Source: Patescibacteria group bacterium (lineage in GTDB: Bacteria; Patescibacteriota; Minisyncoccia; Phycocordibacterales; XYD1-FULL-46-19). Taken from it: DNA of 7,370 nucleotides. Location: positions 1-7,370 of the forward strand of contig JAUPUJ010000029.1 in the NCBI GenBank assembly GCA_030917625.1, given 5' to 3'. Shown here in pieces: positions 5,977 through 7,370 of the stretch. The notes under the pieces are model-generated. The model searched no databases. It was given only the letters and a program-made list of their open reading frames with translations, and was not told where the DNA came from. How positions within the stretch are numbered: the first letter of the stretch is position 1; each line of letters begins with the position of its first letter. Both the position numbers and the translations under genes were made by a program.

Positions 5977-7260
5977 TTAGACCCTTTTGATATCAACCCC
6001 AATTGCCCTTAAACTTTTATCAATATGTTCATATCCCCGATCGATATAATAAACATTATGGATAGTAGAGACACCAGAAGCAATAATAGCCGCTATCACA
6101 TAAGCGAGCCCCGCTCTTAAATCAGGGCTTTCCATTTCTCTACCCTTTAGGGATTTAGGTCCATTAATTAAAGCTCTATGAGCATCAATTATTTTTACAT
6201 CAGCCTCCATGCGACCTAAGGTTTCTAAATAATTTAACCTGCCCTCAAAAATAGTTTCGAATAAAAAACTTTGACCATCACTTTGAGTGAGTAGTACCGC
6301 TAGGGGTGCTTGAAGATCGGTAGGAAACCCAGGATACTCATGAGTTTTGATATCAAAAGCGGTTAATTTAGAATCACGACCATAAACAATAATAGAATCT
6401 TTTTTGATTTCCATTTTAACCCCCGCCGACGACAGAGAATATAAAAGGGATTCTAAATGTTTTGGTTCACAATTAGTGACTTCCAACTTCTTCCCCGCCA
6501 AGGCTCCCAAAATAACAAAACTGCCGGCAGCAATTCTATCGGGCATAGTATGATAAATTTTATCTTTACCAGATAATAAACTGCCACCAGTAATGGTAAT
6601 CTCTGGGGTTCCTAATCCTGTAATTTGAGCTCCACACTCGTTTAAAAATTCTCCCAGACTCACAATCTCTGGTTCCATGGCTGCGTTTTTTATTATAGTT
6701 TGACCCTCGGCCAAGACTCCGGCCATCATAAAATTTTCCGTTGCTGTCACACTCGCATTCTTGAAGAAAATAGTATTACCTTTAAGATTTTTTTTAACTT
6801 TAATTTCATAACCACTGCCAGTATCTTTAATATCAGCCCCTAATATCTTAAAACCTTCGATAAAAAAATCTATTGGTCTTTTGCCGATCACACAACCACC
6901 TGGATGAGGAAAAGTTACTTTACCTAACCTTCCTAAAAGTGGCCCCGTTAAAACAATCGAGGCTCTTAGATGTTTAGAGATCTCAGTAGATATCTCATGA
7001 GTTAAAATTTCTGAAGTGATCAATCGATAAGTTTTACTATCTTGTTTTTCAACCACCACTCCTAAATCTTCTAAAAGTTCCAACATCCGAGCCACATCTT
7101 CTATATCTGGGACATTTGATATAGTCACCTCATCTGAAAATAAAATAGACGCTGCCAAAACTTTTAAGACTGCATTTTTAGCTCCAGGAGTATTTATTTT
7201 TCCTTCCAGGGTCTTCTTCCCTGCCAAACCGTTTATGATAAATTGCTCATCAGTAATCAT
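5977..7260 (-). CDS. murA: UDP-N-acetylglucosamine 1-carboxyvinyltransferase (MurA)
   Basis: A 427-residue enzyme that transfers enolpyruvate from PEP to UDP-GlcNAc, the first committed step of peptidoglycan synthesis, in the cytoplasm. E. coli MurA has 419 residues, so it is full length. Key residues are visible: Lys28-Asn29 in GAKNAVLK (E. coli K22/N23), Arg99 in HLRAS, the catalytic loop PGGCVIGKRPID with Cys123 (E. coli C115, the residue alkylated by fosfomycin) and Arg128, the general base Asp315 in EYPGFPTDLQ, DLRAG (380-384) and the C-terminal RGYEHID (408-414). The two inside-out alpha/beta domains are implied by the repeated family pattern. A Cys rather than Asp at 123 predicts fosfomycin sensitivity. 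The start ATG at 7260 has no Shine-Dalgarno and follows an A/T-rich leader. mreB copy A lies 71 bp downstream, so wall precursor synthesis and shape control are linked in space. Confidence 0.98.
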   Translation of the reverse strand: MITDEQFIINGLAGKKTLEGKINTPGAKNAVLKVLAASILFSDEVTISNVPDIEDVARMLELLEDLGVVVEKQDSKTYRLITSEILTHEISTEISKHLRASIVLTGPLLGRLGKVTFPHPGGCVIGKRPIDFFIEGFKILGADIKDTGSGYEIKVKKNLKGNTIFFKNASVTATENFMMAGVLAEGQTIIKNAAMEPEIVSLGEFLNECGAQITGLGTPEITITGGSLLSGKDKIYHTMPDRIAAGSFVILGALAGKKLEVTNCEPKHLESLLYSLSSAGVKMEIKKDSIIVYGRDSKLTAFDIKTHEYPGFPTDLQAPLAVLLTQSDGQSFLFETIFEGRLNYLETLGRMEADVKIIDAHRALINGPKSLKGREMESPDLRAGLAYVIAAIIASGVSTIHNVYYIDRGYEHIDKSLRAIGVDIKRV

Positions 7261-7294
7261 GGATTATATATAAAAAATATTAAATAACTGACCT

Positions 7295-7323
7295 ATTGTA
7301 AGGCTTTTACATATAACTAGCAA
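7295..7323 (-). promoter_or_regulatory. Candidate promoter of murA
   Basis: On the minus strand, TTGCTA (7323-7318) and TACAAT (7300-7295) are separated by 17 bp. The -10 matches consensus at five of six bases, the -35 at four (TTG and final A). Initiation near 7288 would leave a 28-base A/T-rich leader with no Shine-Dalgarno. The ten bases ending in the -35 core, TTAGATTGCT, match TTAGTTTGCT ahead of mreB copy A at nine of ten positions, and both pair with an identical TACAAT. Confidence 0.48.
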
Positions 7324-7341
7324 TCTAAACCAAACTTAGAT
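7323..7341. repeat. Small inverted repeat beside the murA -35 box
   Basis: On the minus strand ATCTAA and TTAGAT form a perfect 6-bp inverted repeat around a 7-base loop (GTTTGGT). It ends at the first base of the predicted murA -35 hexamer. It lacks a T-tract, so it does not look like an intrinsic terminator of an upstream gene. An operator or a chance AT-rich palindrome are both possible. Confidence 0.3.
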
Positions 7342-7370
7342 ATCTACCCGGCCGCGCATAATACCCTTTT
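7324..7370. other. Window edge upstream of murA, no gene assignable
   Basis: This is the outer part of the non-coding stretch above murA. On the minus strand all three frames close with a stop between 7346 and 7325 after at most 14 codons, so the 3' end of an upstream gene may be here, but the tails are too short to identify. A GC-rich patch (about 7347-7359) stands out from the AT-rich surroundings. I see no tRNA fold or terminator. Confidence 0.4.

Noticed and set aside
7325..7370. C-terminal tail of an upstream gene, or a tRNA/structured RNA in the GC-rich patch
   Set aside because: Each minus-strand frame yields only 8-14 residues before a stop and none is recognisable. No cloverleaf, T-loop or CCA-like end can be found.

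Overview
The window is AT-rich and gene-dense. All eight recognisable genes lie on the minus strand, so transcription runs from high to low coordinates. In that order they are: murA (7260-5977), mreB copy A (5905-4892), a shortened holB-like clamp-loader gene (4890-4243), frr (4213-3662), an rseP-type M50 protease (3637-2546), proS (2479-1229), mreB copy B (1238-171), and the 5' end of an mreC-like gene (196 to the window edge). No RNA gene, mobile element, CRISPR array or long non-coding stretch is visible. The largest gaps are 71 bp (murA/mreB A), 66 bp (rseP/proS) and at least 110 bp upstream of murA.

The contents suggest a genome-reduced bacterium of the Candidate Phyla Radiation (Patescibacteria), perhaps a Parcubacteria-like lineage. 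This is an inference from compact AT-rich genes, a 416-residue prolyl-tRNA synthetase without the inserted editing domain, a roughly 215-residue delta-prime-like protein without P-loop or zinc module, and an frr-rseP-proS cluster lacking the lipid and isoprenoid genes that often lie between frr and rseP elsewhere. The standard bacterial code fits: all genes end in TAA except proS (TAG), and none needs TGA readthrough.

Functionally the window joins envelope and shape genes (murA for the first committed peptidoglycan step, two MreB actin homologues, MreC) to translation genes (ribosome recycling factor, ProRS), one replication gene and one intramembrane protease. mreB B and mreC overlap and look like the start of a standard mreBC(D) operon, read through from proS. 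mreB A is separate, sits behind murA and is followed one base later by the holB-like gene.

The main points of interest are: two clearly diverged MreB paralogues bracketing the cluster, with differing termini and nucleotide-site residues; no Shine-Dalgarno sequence at any of the eight starts; a strong sigma-70-type promoter placed so close to proS that its mRNA would be leaderless; a near-identical promoter pattern ahead of murA and mreB A; an editing-domain-less ProRS; and a stripped-down delta-prime-like subunit. I see no clear evidence of a wholly new system. The best candidates for follow-up are the paired MreBs and the SD-less, short-leader gene expression.
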